Below are positions 48,875 through 58,929 of a DNA stretch of 64,000 bases, piece by piece; positions within the stretch are counted from its first letter, which is position 1; the number at the start of each line of letters is the position of its first letter. The position numbers were made by a program, and so were the translations under genes. This DNA is from Alphaproteobacteria bacterium (lineage in GTDB: Bacteria; Pseudomonadota; Alphaproteobacteria; Caulobacterales; Maricaulaceae): the NCBI GenBank assembly GCA_016124665.1, contig WGNH01000017.1, positions 1 through 64,000 on the forward strand. The letters run 5' to 3'. The notes under the pieces are model-generated. The model had not been told where the DNA came from, did not search any database, and saw only the letters and a list, made by a program, of their open reading frames with translations.

Positions 48875-49297
48875 TCAGTCGCTGCCGTTTTCGGCCTCGT
48901 CTTCATCGGCCAGCGACCGGACCAGTTCCAGCACCCGGCGTCGCACTTTCGGCGTCTTGATCCGGGAAAACGCTTCGGCCAGCGCCACGCCGTCAGAGCT
49001 TTGAATGAAATCATAAACGATCGGACTTTGTTCGCTCTCGGCAACCCCGCCAGCCGCCACTCCCGTCAGCCCGTCAAAAAAGAAATTCACCGGGACATCC
49101 AGGACATTGGCCAGGCTATAGAGCCGGCTGGCACCGATACGGTTGGCCCCGCGTTCGTATTTCTGAACCTGCTGAAACGTCACGCCAAGCTCGTCACCAA
49201 GCTTTTCCTGGCTCATTTTCATCAATTGCCGCCGTAAACGGACACGAGAGCCGACATGCGCATCAATCTGATTCGCTTCGCGCGGATTTCGTTTCAT
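48875..49297 (-). CDS. XRE-family transcriptional regulator
   Basis: A 140-residue protein with an N-terminal helix-turn-helix (DAHVGSRVRLRRQLMKMSQEKLGDELGVTFQQVQKYERGANRIGASRLYSLANVLDVPVNFFF) and an acidic helical tail. It is the regulator found between lnt and metK in many alphaproteobacteria, with no known ligand. Start chosen at 49297 because GGGGGA lies five bases before; an ATG six bases upstream overlaps it. It may control metK or its own gene; the metK palindrome is a plausible target. Confidence 0.88.
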   Translation of the reverse strand: MKRNPREANQIDAHVGSRVRLRRQLMKMSQEKLGDELGVTFQQVQKYERGANRIGASRLYSLANVLDVPVNFFFDGLTGVAAGGVAESEQSPIVYDFIQSSDGVALAEAFSRIKTPKVRRRVLELVRSLADEDEAENGSD

Positions 49298-49318
49298 AGC
49301 CATCCCCCGGTTATGAAG

Positions 49319-49347
49319 AGTATGTGACAGGTCCCTGCCCCCATCAA
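49319..49347 (-). promoter_or_regulatory. Candidate promoter of the XRE gene
   Basis: On the minus strand TTGATG (49347-49342), 17 bases, CATACT (49324-49319), about 20 bp before the start codon, in an AT-rich gap after lnt. Confidence 0.45.
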
Positions 49348-49401
49348 GTAACCTAAATTTTTTGTAAGACTAGCCATATTTACAGACTTTCCTGTGAATT
49401 T

Positions 49402-51024
49402 CTATTTTTGAAATTGCCGCTGAATTACAATCGCAGAAACAACGAATATACTTAAGATATACAGAGCCCAGAACAATAAACCGGAAGTAATTTGATAGGT
49501 GGTCGGCGCAGCCGCCAACGGAAGGCCGGTGTCAGTGATTCCGTCATATCTCCGGTCAATCCGGACCGGCATACGCCCGTAGGGGTCAATGACACCGGAA
49601 AACCCGCGGGAGGCCGACCGGATGATCGGCAGGCCGGTTTCGATTGCCCGGTAACGGGTAATGTTCAGATGTTGTCTCGGCCCCGCAGTAGGGCCGAACC
49701 ATGCATCATTCGAGATATTGAGAATCCAGTCAGGCCGACCCGCTCCACCCGGAACAATTCCCGAGAAGACCGCTTCGTAGCAGATCATGGGAAAGAAGGC
49801 CGGGGCATCCGCATGCTCCAGCGTTGTGAACTCCGGCCCCGGTGAATATCCGGCGACCAGCTCCTGGAGCGGCCTAACTCCAAAAGATGAAATGAGATTT
49901 CCCAGCGGAACATACTCACCAAAGGGCACCAGGAGCACCTTGTCATAGAGACCCGTCACGCGCGGGCGCTCCTCGGAAAACGTCATGGAAACCAGCGAGT
50001 TGTAGTAACGAAATTCATCGCTTGTCGTGCGTTCCCGCCGCGGTGTTCCGGCCAGCAGCGTTTGTCCCTGCGTCAGAATTTCCGTGAGCGCCGCAATCGA
50101 GGCACTGTCCTCGATCAGGAACAAGGGCAGAGCCCCTTCCGGCCAGATCACATGGGTGACATCATCAATGCCTTCAGAGGCCGTCAATTCGAGATAGCGA
50201 GTGCGGACCAGAGCCTCCCCACCCGGAGCCCATTTGTCCCGCTGATCGACATCGACATTGACGAGACGGAAAGTCAGATCCGGCTGGTACCGGACATCAG
50301 CCTGACCAAGCCGTTGCGTCCCCCCGGCATAAAGCGCAGCCAGCACCAGAAGGCTGACCAGTACCGGTAGCCGCTTCTGTGTCTCCGAGCCCTGCCCGGC
50401 CAGAGCCGCGGGGCTGGAAAACAGGAGCAAGGCAATGAAACTGAGGCCCCAGGCTCCGAACCAGGCGGCAGATTGTGAAACTGCCCCGCCTGCGGGGAAA
50501 ACATGGGCAGGAAGATTCCAGGGAAACTGGGTGAATGGCAGGCCCTTCGCTGCCTCCGCCGCCAGAATAACCACGGCAAACGCCAGAACACGGACAGGGC
50601 CGCGAAGCGTCAGCTTGGCATAGAGTGCGCCCGCCAGCCCCCAGAATGCGGCAAGAAACGCCCCGCCTCCAATTGCCACCAGAGGCCCGAAGAAGACATA
50701 GACACCGCCCCGGTTCCAGAATGCAAACGCAACCCAGAAAACACCGATCCCGAGATAGGCCCAGGCAAACAGAAACGCACGCCAGAAACCGGACCGGCCC
50801 GGCTTTTCAACATCGACAGACACATCCAGCAGCCAGACCAGCCCGGTCAGGCCTATGATCAGTGCCGGAAAGAAGTGAATGGGAGACGCCGACAGGCCGG
50901 AAAACAGTCCCAGCGCGGCAAGCACAAGCCACGCCTTTTCCGGTGGCAGGGTCATAAGCCCGTTACGGAGCCGGTCCGGGGCCAGATTATTGAGGAAGTC
51001 CCGGCCGCGGGCGATGGCAATCAT
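49402..51024 (-). CDS. lnt: Apolipoprotein N-acyltransferase
   Basis: A 540-residue membrane enzyme adding the third acyl chain to lipoproteins. The first ~200 residues form about six helices; the nitrilase domain has catalytic Glu in VIWPEGALPLFL, Lys in LYDKVLLVPFGEYVP and Cys in FFPMICYEAVFSG. The last residues, FWALYILSIFVVSAIVIQ, form the final helix. The base composition of the 3' end is markedly AT-richer. Its start overlaps the corC stop (ATGA). Confidence 0.96.
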   Translation of the reverse strand: MIAIARGRDFLNNLAPDRLRNGLMTLPPEKAWLVLAALGLFSGLSASPIHFFPALIIGLTGLVWLLDVSVDVEKPGRSGFWRAFLFAWAYLGIGVFWVAFAFWNRGGVYVFFGPLVAIGGGAFLAAFWGLAGALYAKLTLRGPVRVLAFAVVILAAEAAKGLPFTQFPWNLPAHVFPAGGAVSQSAAWFGAWGLSFIALLLFSSPAALAGQGSETQKRLPVLVSLLVLAALYAGGTQRLGQADVRYQPDLTFRLVNVDVDQRDKWAPGGEALVRTRYLELTASEGIDDVTHVIWPEGALPLFLIEDSASIAALTEILTQGQTLLAGTPRRERTTSDEFRYYNSLVSMTFSEERPRVTGLYDKVLLVPFGEYVPLGNLISSFGVRPLQELVAGYSPGPEFTTLEHADAPAFFPMICYEAVFSGIVPGGAGRPDWILNISNDAWFGPTAGPRQHLNITRYRAIETGLPIIRSASRGFSGVIDPYGRMPVRIDRRYDGITDTGLPLAAAPTTYQITSGLLFWALYILSIFVVSAIVIQRQFQK

Positions 51025-51881
51025 GCGGGCTCCCAGGCGCTTTCGTCCCCGCCTGCACGACGTGTCCGCTTACGGACTCTCAAGCGTTTGATGCGGCGCG
51101 GATCGGCATCCAGCACTTCAAATTCAAGGCCGGCCGGGTGGAAAATCATTTCCCCGCGCTCCGGAATCCGTCCGGCCACCATGAACACCAGGCCGCCGAG
51201 CGTGTCGATATCATCCTCCTCGCCCTCCTCGAGGATGGAATAGCCGGTAATCTGCTCCAATTCCTCAATGGTGGCGCGGGCATCGGCGACCCAGACGCCT
51301 GTACCCTTGGCAACAATGCCGGGCGTCGCCTCATCATCATGCTCGTCTTCGATATCGCCAACGATCGGCTCGAGCAGGTCCTCCAGTGTGACCAGCCCGT
51401 CTGTACCGCCGTATTCATCGACAACCAGTGCCAGGTGCATGCGCCTCGCTTGCATACGCAAAAGCAGATCAATCGCCCGCATTGATGGCGGAGCAAAAAG
51501 CAGCGGCCGGCGGATGTCTTTCAATATCCGGCGATCAGCCCAGCTCTGGCCTGGATCGGAGACGACCGGAACCAGCTGCGCCATCACATCCTTGATGTGT
51601 GCCACGCCGAGCGGATCATCCAGCGTTTCACGATATATCGGCAGCCGCGAATGCGCCGCTTCCGAAAAGGCCGGAATCAACTCACCCAGCGGGGTATTGA
51701 CCTCGATGCCGACGATGTCGGCGCGCGGCACCATCACATCCGCCACCTGCATCTGATCGAACATCAGAACATTGGCAGCAAATCCGTTGCCGTCCGCCTC
51801 TGCCGGAATTTCCCTGCCCGGACGTCCCAGAAGGCGCGCCAGGCGCGCCCGCCAACTTCGGCTGTTTATGTCGCCGCTCAT
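51021..51881 (-). CDS. CorC/HlyC-type CBS-domain protein
   Basis: A 286-residue cytosolic protein with two CBS domains (VMVPRADIVGIEVNTPL ... HIKDVMAQLVPV; HLALVVDEYGGTDGLVTLEDLLEPIVGDI) and a C-terminal CorC_HlyC domain (LGGLVFMVAGRIPERGEMI). It is thought to regulate magnesium/cobalt efflux or ribosome quality. Located between ybeY and lnt with ATGA overlaps on both sides, the standard order. Confidence 0.92.
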   Translation of the reverse strand: MSGDINSRSWRARLARLLGRPGREIPAEADGNGFAANVLMFDQMQVADVMVPRADIVGIEVNTPLGELIPAFSEAAHSRLPIYRETLDDPLGVAHIKDVMAQLVPVVSDPGQSWADRRILKDIRRPLLFAPPSMRAIDLLLRMQARRMHLALVVDEYGGTDGLVTLEDLLEPIVGDIEDEHDDEATPGIVAKGTGVWVADARATIEELEQITGYSILEEGEEDDIDTLGGLVFMVAGRIPERGEMIFHPAGLEFEVLDADPRRIKRLRVRKRTRRAGGDESAWEPA

Positions 51882-52342
51882 GGCTGATCACCCGCATAGG
51901 GATCGGCAATGTTCATGTGTTGGAGCGCTTTGCGCTCAATGGATTCCATCTGCTCTGCTTCCGCCTCCGTCTGGTGATCATAGCCCTGAAGATGCAGGAA
52001 ACCATGTACGACCAGATGCGCAATATGGTGCTCTATCGGAATAGACGTTTCTTGCGCCTCGCGAAAGACTGTTTCCTGTCCCAGTGCAATGTCGCCGAGA
52101 TGATCTTCGTCACCCGGCGCTGCGGGGAAGGATAATACATTGGTGGGCTTTGCCTGGTTCCGGAACCGGAAATTCAAATCTTTCAAGGCGGCGTCATCCG
52201 TAAAAAGAAGACAGAAGGGTTTCACCGGGAGACCGCCCGACTCCCTTGCGGCTGCGGCTATCGCCGCATCACAGAGATCCTTCAGCGTGTCTTCCGTGGG
52301 CCAGCCATCTGTTTCCACTATCAGGTCAAACGGCACTTGCAT
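51878..52342 (-). CDS. ybeY: Endoribonuclease YbeY
   Basis: A 154-residue zinc endoribonuclease for 16S 3' processing and ribosome quality control. HLVVHGFLHLQGYDHQTEAEAEQMESIE carries the H-x3-H-x5-H zinc motif, and [22 protein letters not shown] is the conserved centre. Coupled to corC by ATGA and three bases after phoH's stop. Confidence 0.96.
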   Translation of the reverse strand: MQVPFDLIVETDGWPTEDTLKDLCDAAIAAAARESGGLPVKPFCLLFTDDAALKDLNFRFRNQAKPTNVLSFPAAPGDEDHLGDIALGQETVFREAQETSIPIEHHIAHLVVHGFLHLQGYDHQTEAEAEQMESIERKALQHMNIADPYAGDQP

Positions 52343-52345
52343 GAT

Positions 52346-53350
52346 CTATCGGGCCGCATCCCGGCGCTCATAGGCATCCACGATCCGTCCGACCAGATTG
52401 TGCCTGACAACATCTTTCCGCTCGAAACGGATAATACGAACCGCCGGGTCACCATCCAGAATGTCCAGAGCTTCCGGCAGACCGGAGGGCTGGCGGCTGT
52501 CCAGGTCGGTCTGGGTAGGATCCCCGGTCACGATCATACGCGAGCCTTCACCCAGCCGGGTCAGCACCATTCGCATCTGCGCGCGGGTCGCATTCTGTGC
52601 CTCATCCACGATCACGATCGCCCGGTTCAGGGTCCGGCCGCGCATGAATGCAAGGGGGGCAACCTCGATCCGCTTGTCTTCGCGGAACTTCTCCATTTGC
52701 ACCCGCCCCAGCGCATCTGTCAGCGCGTCCCACACCGGCAATAGATAGGGATCGACTTTCTCGGCCAGATCGCCGGGCAGAAATCCGAGCTTTTCACCAG
52801 CTTCGACAGCCGGCCGGGTGATGATCAAACGGTCCACCGATTTCAAAGCCAGTTGCGCAGCGCCATAAGCGACCGCCAACAGCGTTTTGCCAGTCCCGGC
52901 CGGTCCCACGCCGAAAATCAGATCGCTGCTTTTGGGATCATTCAGCGCCCGGATATAATCACCCTGCCGCGGCGTACGCGCCATGAAGCTGGCACCGCGG
53001 GGGACCCGGATGACTGTGGAATCCGCCATCGCAGCCTCGCTGTCATCCAGCGTCAGCACAGACCGTACATCTGCCTCGTCACACGTCATCTGCTGTTCAA
53101 GACGTGTATAGAGGCGGTTGATAATCCGTTTGGCTTCCAGCCGGGTTTTGGGATCCGCGCCCGAAATCTGGATCTGGCCGCCACCCGGCGCGGCCAGCCG
53201 CACACCGATTTCCTCTTCGATCATGATGAGATGACGGTCGCCAGCACCGGCCAGGAGGCGCACGCGGTCGCGATCATCGAAATGCAGGGTTTCGACGGGA
53301 TCCTTACGCGGCTTTGCGGAGCGGGACGTCTTCGAACGGGAGGCGGTCAA
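52346..53350 (-). CDS. PhoH-family ATPase (TTG start)
   Basis: 334 residues of the PhoL type. [21 protein letters not shown] is Walker A near residue 150, then [38 protein letters not shown] (Walker B) and [11 protein letters not shown]. These proteins assist YbeY in ribosomal RNA metabolism. The most sensible start is TTG 53350, whose TTGA overlaps the miaB stop, with AAGGTGG seven bases upstream. Longer upstream frame lies inside miaB and is unconserved. Confidence 0.94.
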   Translation of the reverse strand: MTASRSKTSRSAKPRKDPVETLHFDDRDRVRLLAGAGDRHLIMIEEEIGVRLAAPGGGQIQISGADPKTRLEAKRIINRLYTRLEQQMTCDEADVRSVLTLDDSEAAMADSTVIRVPRGASFMARTPRQGDYIRALNDPKSSDLIFGVGPAGTGKTLLAVAYGAAQLALKSVDRLIITRPAVEAGEKLGFLPGDLAEKVDPYLLPVWDALTDALGRVQMEKFREDKRIEVAPLAFMRGRTLNRAIVIVDEAQNATRAQMRMVLTRLGEGSRMIVTGDPTQTDLDSRQPSGLPEALDILDGDPAVRIIRFERKDVVRHNLVGRIVDAYERRDAAR

Positions 53351-54717
53351 GCGGCATCCACCTTTGCATCGAGGAGGCCGGTCAGAGAATTCCGGCTGGC
53401 ATCCGTAATCGTGACTTCGGCGATCTGTCCGATTAGCCCGGAAGGCCCCTCGCAATGCACCGATTGCAGATAGGGTGAACGGCCATGCAGCTGCCCAGGA
53501 AGGCGGCCGGCCTTCTCGAACAGGACCGGCAGGCGCTTGCCGATCTGCGACCGGTTGAATTCGCCTTGCTGTTCCTCCAGCACGGCCTGGAGCCGGGCGA
53601 GGCGCTCGCTGGCCACCACCTCATCGACCTGCATCGGCATGGAGGCACCCGGCGTTCCGGGCCGGCGGGAATATTTGAATGAGAACGCCGAGGCATAATT
53701 GATCGCTTTCACGCCCTGCAGCGTGGCTTCGAAATCTGCTTCCGTCTCGCCCGGAAATCCGACGATGAAATCACCGGAAATGGCAATATCCGGACGTGCC
53801 GCGCGCACTTTCTCGATCACCCGCACATAGCTTTCAAATGTGTGCTTTCGATTCATGGCGTGGAGGATCTTGTCCGATCCGGACTGAACCGGCAGATGCA
53901 GATACGGCATCAGGCATTCCAGATCGCCATGCGCGGCAATCAGCTCGTCATCCATGTCATTGGGGTGGGACGTCGTATAGCGAATCCGGTCGAGCCCGCC
54001 GATCAGTGACAAATGCCGCAATAACCGGCCCAGCCCCCACGGCCCGTCCGCCTCGTGTCCGGCAGGCGGCGCGCCATGAAATGCGTTCACATTCTGACCC
54101 AGAAGCGTGATTTCCCGCACACCTTTTGACGCCAGCATCCTGGCCTCGGCAACGATCTGGTCGACAGGGCGCGACCATTCGGCGCCGCGCGTATAGGGCA
54201 CAACGCAGAAAGTGCAGAATTTGTCACACCCTTCCTGAACCGTCAGGAACGCCGTGTACCCATCAACCGCCCGGTCACCGGCCAGCGCATCAAACTTCGC
54301 CACCGGTTCGAACTCGGTCTCCAGCCTTTCGCCGCGCGCACGATGGGTCTGCGCAATCAGCTCGGGCAATTTGTGATAGGTCTGAGGGCCGACGACCAGA
54401 TCCACCACCGGAGCACGACGCATGATTTCCTCGCCCTCGGCCTGGGCCACGCACCCTGCAACCGCAATCGTCATCGGATCACCGGTCCCGGCCTTGGCTT
54501 CCTTGTGTGGCCGCAGACGACCGAGCTCGGAATAGACTTTTTCCGCGGCCTTCTCGCGAATATGGCAGGTGTTCAGGATCACCAGATCGGCATCATCAGG
54601 CCTGTCCGATGGCTCATAGCCCAGAGGCGCAAGCACATCGCGCATGCGTTCGCTGTCATAGACATTCATCTGACAGCCATAGGTCTTGATGAAGAGCTTC
54701 TTGCGCTGCTGCGCCAT
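53347..54717 (-). CDS. miaB: tRNA-2-methylthio-N6-dimethylallyladenosine synthase
   Basis: 456 residues. N-terminal [15 protein letters not shown] and NTCHIREKA (first cluster cysteines), the radical-SAM [15 protein letters not shown], and a C-terminal TRAM domain. It adds methylthio groups to A37 of certain tRNAs using two [4Fe-4S] clusters. It is followed by phoH in tight overlap, the normal order in alphaproteobacteria. Confidence 0.97.
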   Translation of the reverse strand: MAQQRKKLFIKTYGCQMNVYDSERMRDVLAPLGYEPSDRPDDADLVILNTCHIREKAAEKVYSELGRLRPHKEAKAGTGDPMTIAVAGCVAQAEGEEIMRRAPVVDLVVGPQTYHKLPELIAQTHRARGERLETEFEPVAKFDALAGDRAVDGYTAFLTVQEGCDKFCTFCVVPYTRGAEWSRPVDQIVAEARMLASKGVREITLLGQNVNAFHGAPPAGHEADGPWGLGRLLRHLSLIGGLDRIRYTTSHPNDMDDELIAAHGDLECLMPYLHLPVQSGSDKILHAMNRKHTFESYVRVIEKVRAARPDIAISGDFIVGFPGETEADFEATLQGVKAINYASAFSFKYSRRPGTPGASMPMQVDEVVASERLARLQAVLEEQQGEFNRSQIGKRLPVLFEKAGRLPGQLHGRSPYLQSVHCEGPSGLIGQIAEVTITDASRNSLTGLLDAKVDAA

Positions 54718-54783
54718 GGGTTACCTGTCATTGCGAAAGAGGCGCGGGTTATGATGGAAAGCGCACGGAATCGCAAGCCCTGC

Positions 54784-56013
54784 CTAGGCGGTCACCACGT
54801 TGCGGCCGATCACACGCGCAATGATGATCACGGCCAGAAGCGTCAGCACGCCAGCTAGGGCAAAAGGAGCGCCCGGAAAATAAACCGCCGCCTCGCGGTT
54901 TGAAAACATATAGAAGATGAAGGTCATCAGGCCCGGCCCGAAAACCGTCATCAGCGAAGCCAGGCTGGTTGTTGCCCCGGACAATGCCCCCTGCATGTTG
55001 GCGGGCACCTGATTGGACATGATGCCCTGCAGGGCCGGGCCACCGATCCCGGCCAGCGCCCCGAGTACGATAATGAAATACATCACCACTGTATTGGGAG
55101 CGAGCGCATAACCCCAATAGGCCGCTGCCGCGATGGCAAACCCGGTGATGGCAGCGCGTTTTGCGCCCAGGGCCGGGATCGCCCTGCGTGCCAGAAACCC
55201 CTGCACAGCAGCGGCCGAGAAACCGACCACGCCGAGCGATATTCCGACCTGCAGGGCCGACCAGCCATACCGCTCAATGCCGTAATATGCCCAGACCGCC
55301 GGTAGCGCCGTATGGCCGAGGTGAAACAGGGCAAGCGCGCCCAGCAGGCCGAACACGATGGGATAATGGCGCATTTGCAGAAGGGTGTTGACCAGGCTGG
55401 CGCTGAACAATCGGAAAGGCCGGCGGTTTTCTTCCGCCAGCGTCTCCGGCAGGACAATCGCCCCATAGACGAGATTGACAAACCCCAGCGCAGCAGCCGC
55501 AAAGAAGGGCCAGCGATGGTCGAAATTGCCCAATAGTCCGCCAATGACCGGGCCGATGATGAAGCCGAGCCCGAAAGCCGCACCGATCAGACCGAAATTG
55601 GCCCCGCGCTTGTCCGGTGGAGAGATGTCGGCAATGAACGCACCGGCGGTCGTATAGGTGGCACCAAACACACCGGACAATGCCCGCCCGGCAAACAGGA
55701 CCCACATCACCGGGGCCAGGCCCATGATCAGGTAATCGAGCGAGAAACCCGCCAGCGATAACAATAACACCGGGCGGCGGCCGAACCGGTCCGACAGATT
55801 GCCGACGATCGGGGCGAATACAAATTGCATAAAGGCATAGAGCGTCGCCAGCGCGCCGCCCCACAGGGCCGCCCGCGGCAGCGGAAGCCCCGTCAGGTCC
55901 ATGATCAGTTGCGGCAATACGGGAATAATGATCCCGAGCCCGATCATGTCAATCAGAACCGTGATGAAGATAAAGGACAGCGCGTTCCGGCCGGGCATCC
56001 GTGAAACCGTCAC
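54784..56013 (-). CDS. MFS transporter, TCR/Tet family
   Basis: A 409-residue protein with 12 predicted helices. The A-type motif GNLSDRFGRRPVLLLSLAG between helices 2 and 3 and SGVFGATYTTAGAFIADISPPDKRGANFGLIGAAFGLGFIIGP in helices 4-5 closely follow the Tet(A) family. Exported compound not predictable; it should not be taken as proof of tetracycline resistance. Start is GTG 56013 or ATG 55998. It sits between fur and miaB, which are usually adjacent, so it is likely an insertion. Confidence 0.88.
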   Translation of the reverse strand: MTVSRMPGRNALSFIFITVLIDMIGLGIIIPVLPQLIMDLTGLPLPRAALWGGALATLYAFMQFVFAPIVGNLSDRFGRRPVLLLSLAGFSLDYLIMGLAPVMWVLFAGRALSGVFGATYTTAGAFIADISPPDKRGANFGLIGAAFGLGFIIGPVIGGLLGNFDHRWPFFAAAALGFVNLVYGAIVLPETLAEENRRPFRLFSASLVNTLLQMRHYPIVFGLLGALALFHLGHTALPAVWAYYGIERYGWSALQVGISLGVVGFSAAAVQGFLARRAIPALGAKRAAITGFAIAAAAYWGYALAPNTVVMYFIIVLGALAGIGGPALQGIMSNQVPANMQGALSGATTSLASLMTVFGPGLMTFIFYMFSNREAAVYFPGAPFALAGVLTLLAVIIIARVIGRNVVTA

Positions 56014-56028
56014 GGCCCCGTTCGCCGT

Positions 56029-56451
56029 CTACTCGCGTTCTTCAGGGCTCAGGGGGACCGCATACAGCTCGAGCCTGTGGTCCACGAGGCGGTAACCGAG
56101 CTTCCGGGCAACGGCCTCCTGCAAACGCTCGATCTCCTCATTGACAAATTCGATGACTTCACCCGATCGCAGATCAATCAGATGATCATGGTGATCATCA
56201 CTGGCTTCTTCATAGCGGGCGCGACCATCACGGAAGTCATGGCGCTCGATAATGCCGGCTTCCTCGAACAGGCGAACGGTCCGGTATACCGTCGCCAGTG
56301 AAATCCGGTCATCCTCGGCCGCGGCGCGGCGATGAAGCTCTTCGGCGTCCGGGTGGTCTTCCGCATCAGACAGGATGCGCGCAATCACGCGGCGCTGGTC
56401 TGTCATCCGAAGGCCTTTTTCAATGCAGAGTTTTTCGATCCGGTCTGGCAT
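56029..56451 (-). CDS. fur: Fur-family metalloregulator
   Basis: A 140-residue winged-helix repressor: CIEKGLRMTDQRRVIARILSDAEDHPDAEELHRRA, ISLATVYRTVRLFEEAGIIERHDF. The metal site contains DDHHDHLIDLRSGEVIEF. It lacks the CxxC pairs of E. coli Fur, as is normal for the alphaproteobacterial Fur/Mur group, so it may sense Fe or Mn. Upstream of miaB and downstream of rimI in the usual cluster. Confidence 0.92.
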   Translation of the reverse strand: MPDRIEKLCIEKGLRMTDQRRVIARILSDAEDHPDAEELHRRAAAEDDRISLATVYRTVRLFEEAGIIERHDFRDGRARYEEASDDHHDHLIDLRSGEVIEFVNEEIERLQEAVARKLGYRLVDHRLELYAVPLSPEERE

Positions 56452-56506
56452 GGATATTCCCCTGAAAGTGCCTCACTACTGACATAAGCCGGTCGCAGCG
56501 ATCCGT

Positions 56507-56941
56507 CTATTCACCGAGTGTTTTTTCCATGACCAATGCATCACTTCCATCGGAATAATACGCCTTTCTCAGACCGGTTTTGTAAAACCCAGCTGAGATA
56601 TAAAGCCTGTAAGCAGCCATGTTTGATCTTGAGACCTCCAGAAAAACGCGCTTTGCGCCGGATTGCCTGATCTCCGACAGAGCGGATATCAGGAGCGCCC
56701 TTCCGACACCTGCGCGGCGATGCTCGGGGTCTGTGGCCAGCGTCAGGATTTCAGCCTCATCCATCACCACCCGCACCAGAATGAAGCCATCGGGATGCGG
56801 TGCGTTAAACGCGAGCGCCACCATGCCGGGTTCGGAGATCAAGCGCGCGATTTCCGCAGCCGTCCAGCCTTTGGGAAAGGCGCGGGCATGCAGCGCTGAA
56901 AGCTTTCCGCAGTCTGCTTTGCGGACTCGTGAGACCGTCAC
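56507..56941 (-). CDS. rimI: Ribosomal-protein-alanine acetyltransferase-like GNAT (GTG start)
   Basis: A 144-residue GNAT protein. GFILVRVVMDEAEILTLATDPEHRRAGVGRALLISALSE includes the acetyl-CoA loop RRAGVGRA, then KRVFLEVSRSNMAAYRLYISAGF. RimI acetylates ribosomal S18 N-terminus and works together with TsaB in this neighbourhood. GTG 56941 overlaps the tsaB stop (GTGA). Upstream residues in the frame are coding in another frame. Confidence 0.88.
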   Translation of the reverse strand: MTVSRVRKADCGKLSALHARAFPKGWTAAEIARLISEPGMVALAFNAPHPDGFILVRVVMDEAEILTLATDPEHRRAGVGRALLISALSEIRQSGAKRVFLEVSRSNMAAYRLYISAGFYKTGLRKAYYSDGSDALVMEKTLGE

Positions 56942-57603
56942 GGGATCGTCTGTCCGCCCGGAAGCTTCGCATCCGGCGGTCGCGCATAGAAGGGGCGGGG
57001 CGGATCGAAGGGCCCTTCCGCCTGACAAGCCAGATCCAGCACAGCGCCCATATCAACAGCAGCCGTCGCGCCGGGCGACCCCCCTTCGGCGGCAAGCGCA
57101 GCGGCACTGCCAACAAGCGAGAGTGCAAACATTGGATCGCCGTATTGCAGCGCATCCTTCACATATTTCCTGAACCCTTCGACCGGCAGGGTTTGGGGCG
57201 GGCCGGCAGGTCGGCCGCATTCAAATTTTTGTAATACGACCTCGCCGCGCTTTGCATCATGCGCAGCAATCACCGGATAACCGTCATTGGGGTCAGAAGC
57301 CTTCACCCAGGCCCGGAAGTTCGAAATACCGACACATTCCGCACCCGTCGCCAATGCCAGCCCGCGCGCAAAGGCAACACCGACCCGGGTGCCGGCAAAA
57401 CTGCCCGGCCCGGTCGTGACGCCAATCCGGCCAATCTGCCGGGGTGCCAGTCCCGCCTCCGCCAGCACCTCGGAAACCATGGGCGCGAGCCGTTCAGCCT
57501 GGCCGCGGGGCATGCTCTCAGAGCAAACGATATCGGCCCGCCCCGGCACGCGAAGCGCGACAGAGCAGGCCGGACCCGTTGTATCGATCGCCAGCAAATT
57601 CAT
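56938..57603 (-). CDS. tsaB: tRNA threonylcarbamoyladenosine protein TsaB
   Basis: A 221-residue member of the t6A37 machinery with TsaC, TsaD and TsaE. MNLLAIDTTGPACSVAL starts the fold and GVTTGPGSFAGTRVGVAFARGLAL is its second motif. The Asp in LAIDTT is preserved; TsaB lacks metal-binding and depends on TsaD. ATG 57603 begins the conserved N-terminus; more upstream in-frame ATGs lie over the nitroreductase gene. Confidence 0.94.
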   Translation of the reverse strand: MNLLAIDTTGPACSVALRVPGRADIVCSESMPRGQAERLAPMVSEVLAEAGLAPRQIGRIGVTTGPGSFAGTRVGVAFARGLALATGAECVGISNFRAWVKASDPNDGYPVIAAHDAKRGEVVLQKFECGRPAGPPQTLPVEGFRKYVKDALQYGDPMFALSLVGSAAALAAEGGSPGATAAVDMGAVLDLACQAEGPFDPPRPFYARPPDAKLPGGQTIP

Positions 57604-57613
57604 GCTGCGGCGT

Positions 57614-58231
57614 TTAGAGGATTGCGGCGGCCTCGTCGAATGAAAGTCGCGGCAGGCGGGGGAAGATTTTTTCACCCGAGCCGTAGCCAAGATTGACCAG
57701 AAAATTGGCGGTCCAGTTTTCGCGTCCCTTGTCTCCGGCAAAAAATTCCTTGTCGACGCCCTCGATCGAGAATCCGGACATTGGCCCGACATCCAGGCCC
57801 AGCGCTCTTGCCGCAAGAATCAGATACGCGCCCTGAAGCGTGCCATTGCGATAACCATTGGATTGGGCGGTATTCTTCATCATGTCGCGCGCACCGTCCG
57901 AGTGCGGGAAAAGCTGCGGCATTTTTTCGTAGAAAGTCTTGTCCCAGGCGACAATGACGGTCACCGGTGCGGTCATGGTTTTCTCGACATTTCCGTCCAT
58001 CAGGTGCGGTTTCAGCCGGGCCTTGGCGGCACCAGAGGTGAGAAAGACAAAACGCGCCGGTGAATTGTTCATGCTGGTCGGGCCCATTTTCACCAGATCA
58101 TAGAGCGCATGCAGCGTTTCGTCCGGGATGGCCTTGTCCGTCCAAGCATAATGGGTGCGCGCCTCGCGGAAAAGCTGATCCAGCGCCGCGTCAGAAAGCG
58201 CGTCATAATCTGAAATATTCTGGTCGAGCAT
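57614..58231 (-). CDS. Nitroreductase, RutE/HadB family (malonic semialdehyde reductase-like)
   Basis: A 205-residue FMN enzyme. [49 protein letters not shown] is the family start with the FMN-phosphate residues; [21 protein letters not shown] is the C-terminal flavin site. No other rut gene is present, so the pyrimidine role is not shown; a general reductase is possible. It sits between nfu and tsaB, absent in the usual order. Confidence 0.88.
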   Translation of the reverse strand: MLDQNISDYDALSDAALDQLFREARTHYAWTDKAIPDETLHALYDLVKMGPTSMNNSPARFVFLTSGAAKARLKPHLMDGNVEKTMTAPVTVIVAWDKTFYEKMPQLFPHSDGARDMMKNTAQSNGYRNGTLQGAYLILAARALGLDVGPMSGFSIEGVDKEFFAGDKGRENWTANFLVNLGYGSGEKIFPRLPRLSFDEAAAIL

Positions 58232-58314
58232 GAGAGCACCTGTGTGTTATTCGTGACAAACAGGCACGTAAGGCGCGATCAGGGCTCTATTAAGGTCAGA
58301 ATCGGAAAAAGAGA

Positions 58315-58866
58315 TTATCCGACCGCGACAACCTCTCGGACTTCCGGCACATAATGCTTCAGAAGATTCTCGATACCGGACTTCAAGGTCATTGTAGATG
58401 ATGGACAGCCCGCACAGGCGCCGCGCATCACCAGTGCGACAATCCCGGTCTGCTCGTCAAAGCCCTTGAAGATGATATCCCCGCCATCGCGGGCAACCGC
58501 CGGGCGCACCCGTGTGTCGATGATCTCCTTGATCTCTTTCGCAGGACCGCTGTCGGGTTCGAAATCCGCCTCGCCCCCATCCGCATCAAACAGTGCCGCA
58601 CCGGACTGGAGTACATCCATGATCGTGCCCAGAAGCGCCGGCTTTATATGCGGCCAGCCCACGGTTTCATCCTTGGAAACGGAGACATAATCCGCACCGC
58701 AAAAGACACCGGTCACGCCGTCCACCGCAAACAGTTCGCGTGCCAGCAAGGACGCTTCTGCTTCTTCCGGTGTTGCAAATTCCCTTGGAGCCTCGGGCGC
58801 GATCTCGCGGCCGGGCAGGAATTTCATCGTGTTCGGATTGGGAGTGTCTTCAGTCTGGATAAACAT
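58315..58866 (-). CDS. NifU-like iron-sulfur carrier (Nfu type)
   Basis: A 183-residue protein: N-terminal Nfu domain (MFIQTEDTPNPNTMKFLPGREI ... VSVSKDETVGWPHIKPALLG) and C-terminal NifU domain with RGACAGCPSSTMTLKSGIENLL, where CAGC binds a [4Fe-4S] cluster. It delivers clusters to apoproteins, including candidates such as MiaB encoded nearby. Adjacent to a universal stress protein gene in the usual order. Confidence 0.94.
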   Translation of the reverse strand: MFIQTEDTPNPNTMKFLPGREIAPEAPREFATPEEAEASLLARELFAVDGVTGVFCGADYVSVSKDETVGWPHIKPALLGTIMDVLQSGAALFDADGGEADFEPDSGPAKEIKEIIDTRVRPAVARDGGDIIFKGFDEQTGIVALVMRGACAGCPSSTMTLKSGIENLLKHYVPEVREVVAVG

Positions 58867-58929
58867 GGGTAGTCCGTCCTGTCTGCCAGCTCCCACATGG
58901 CGCTTCTGGGCGCCGCCTGCAACCCTTCA

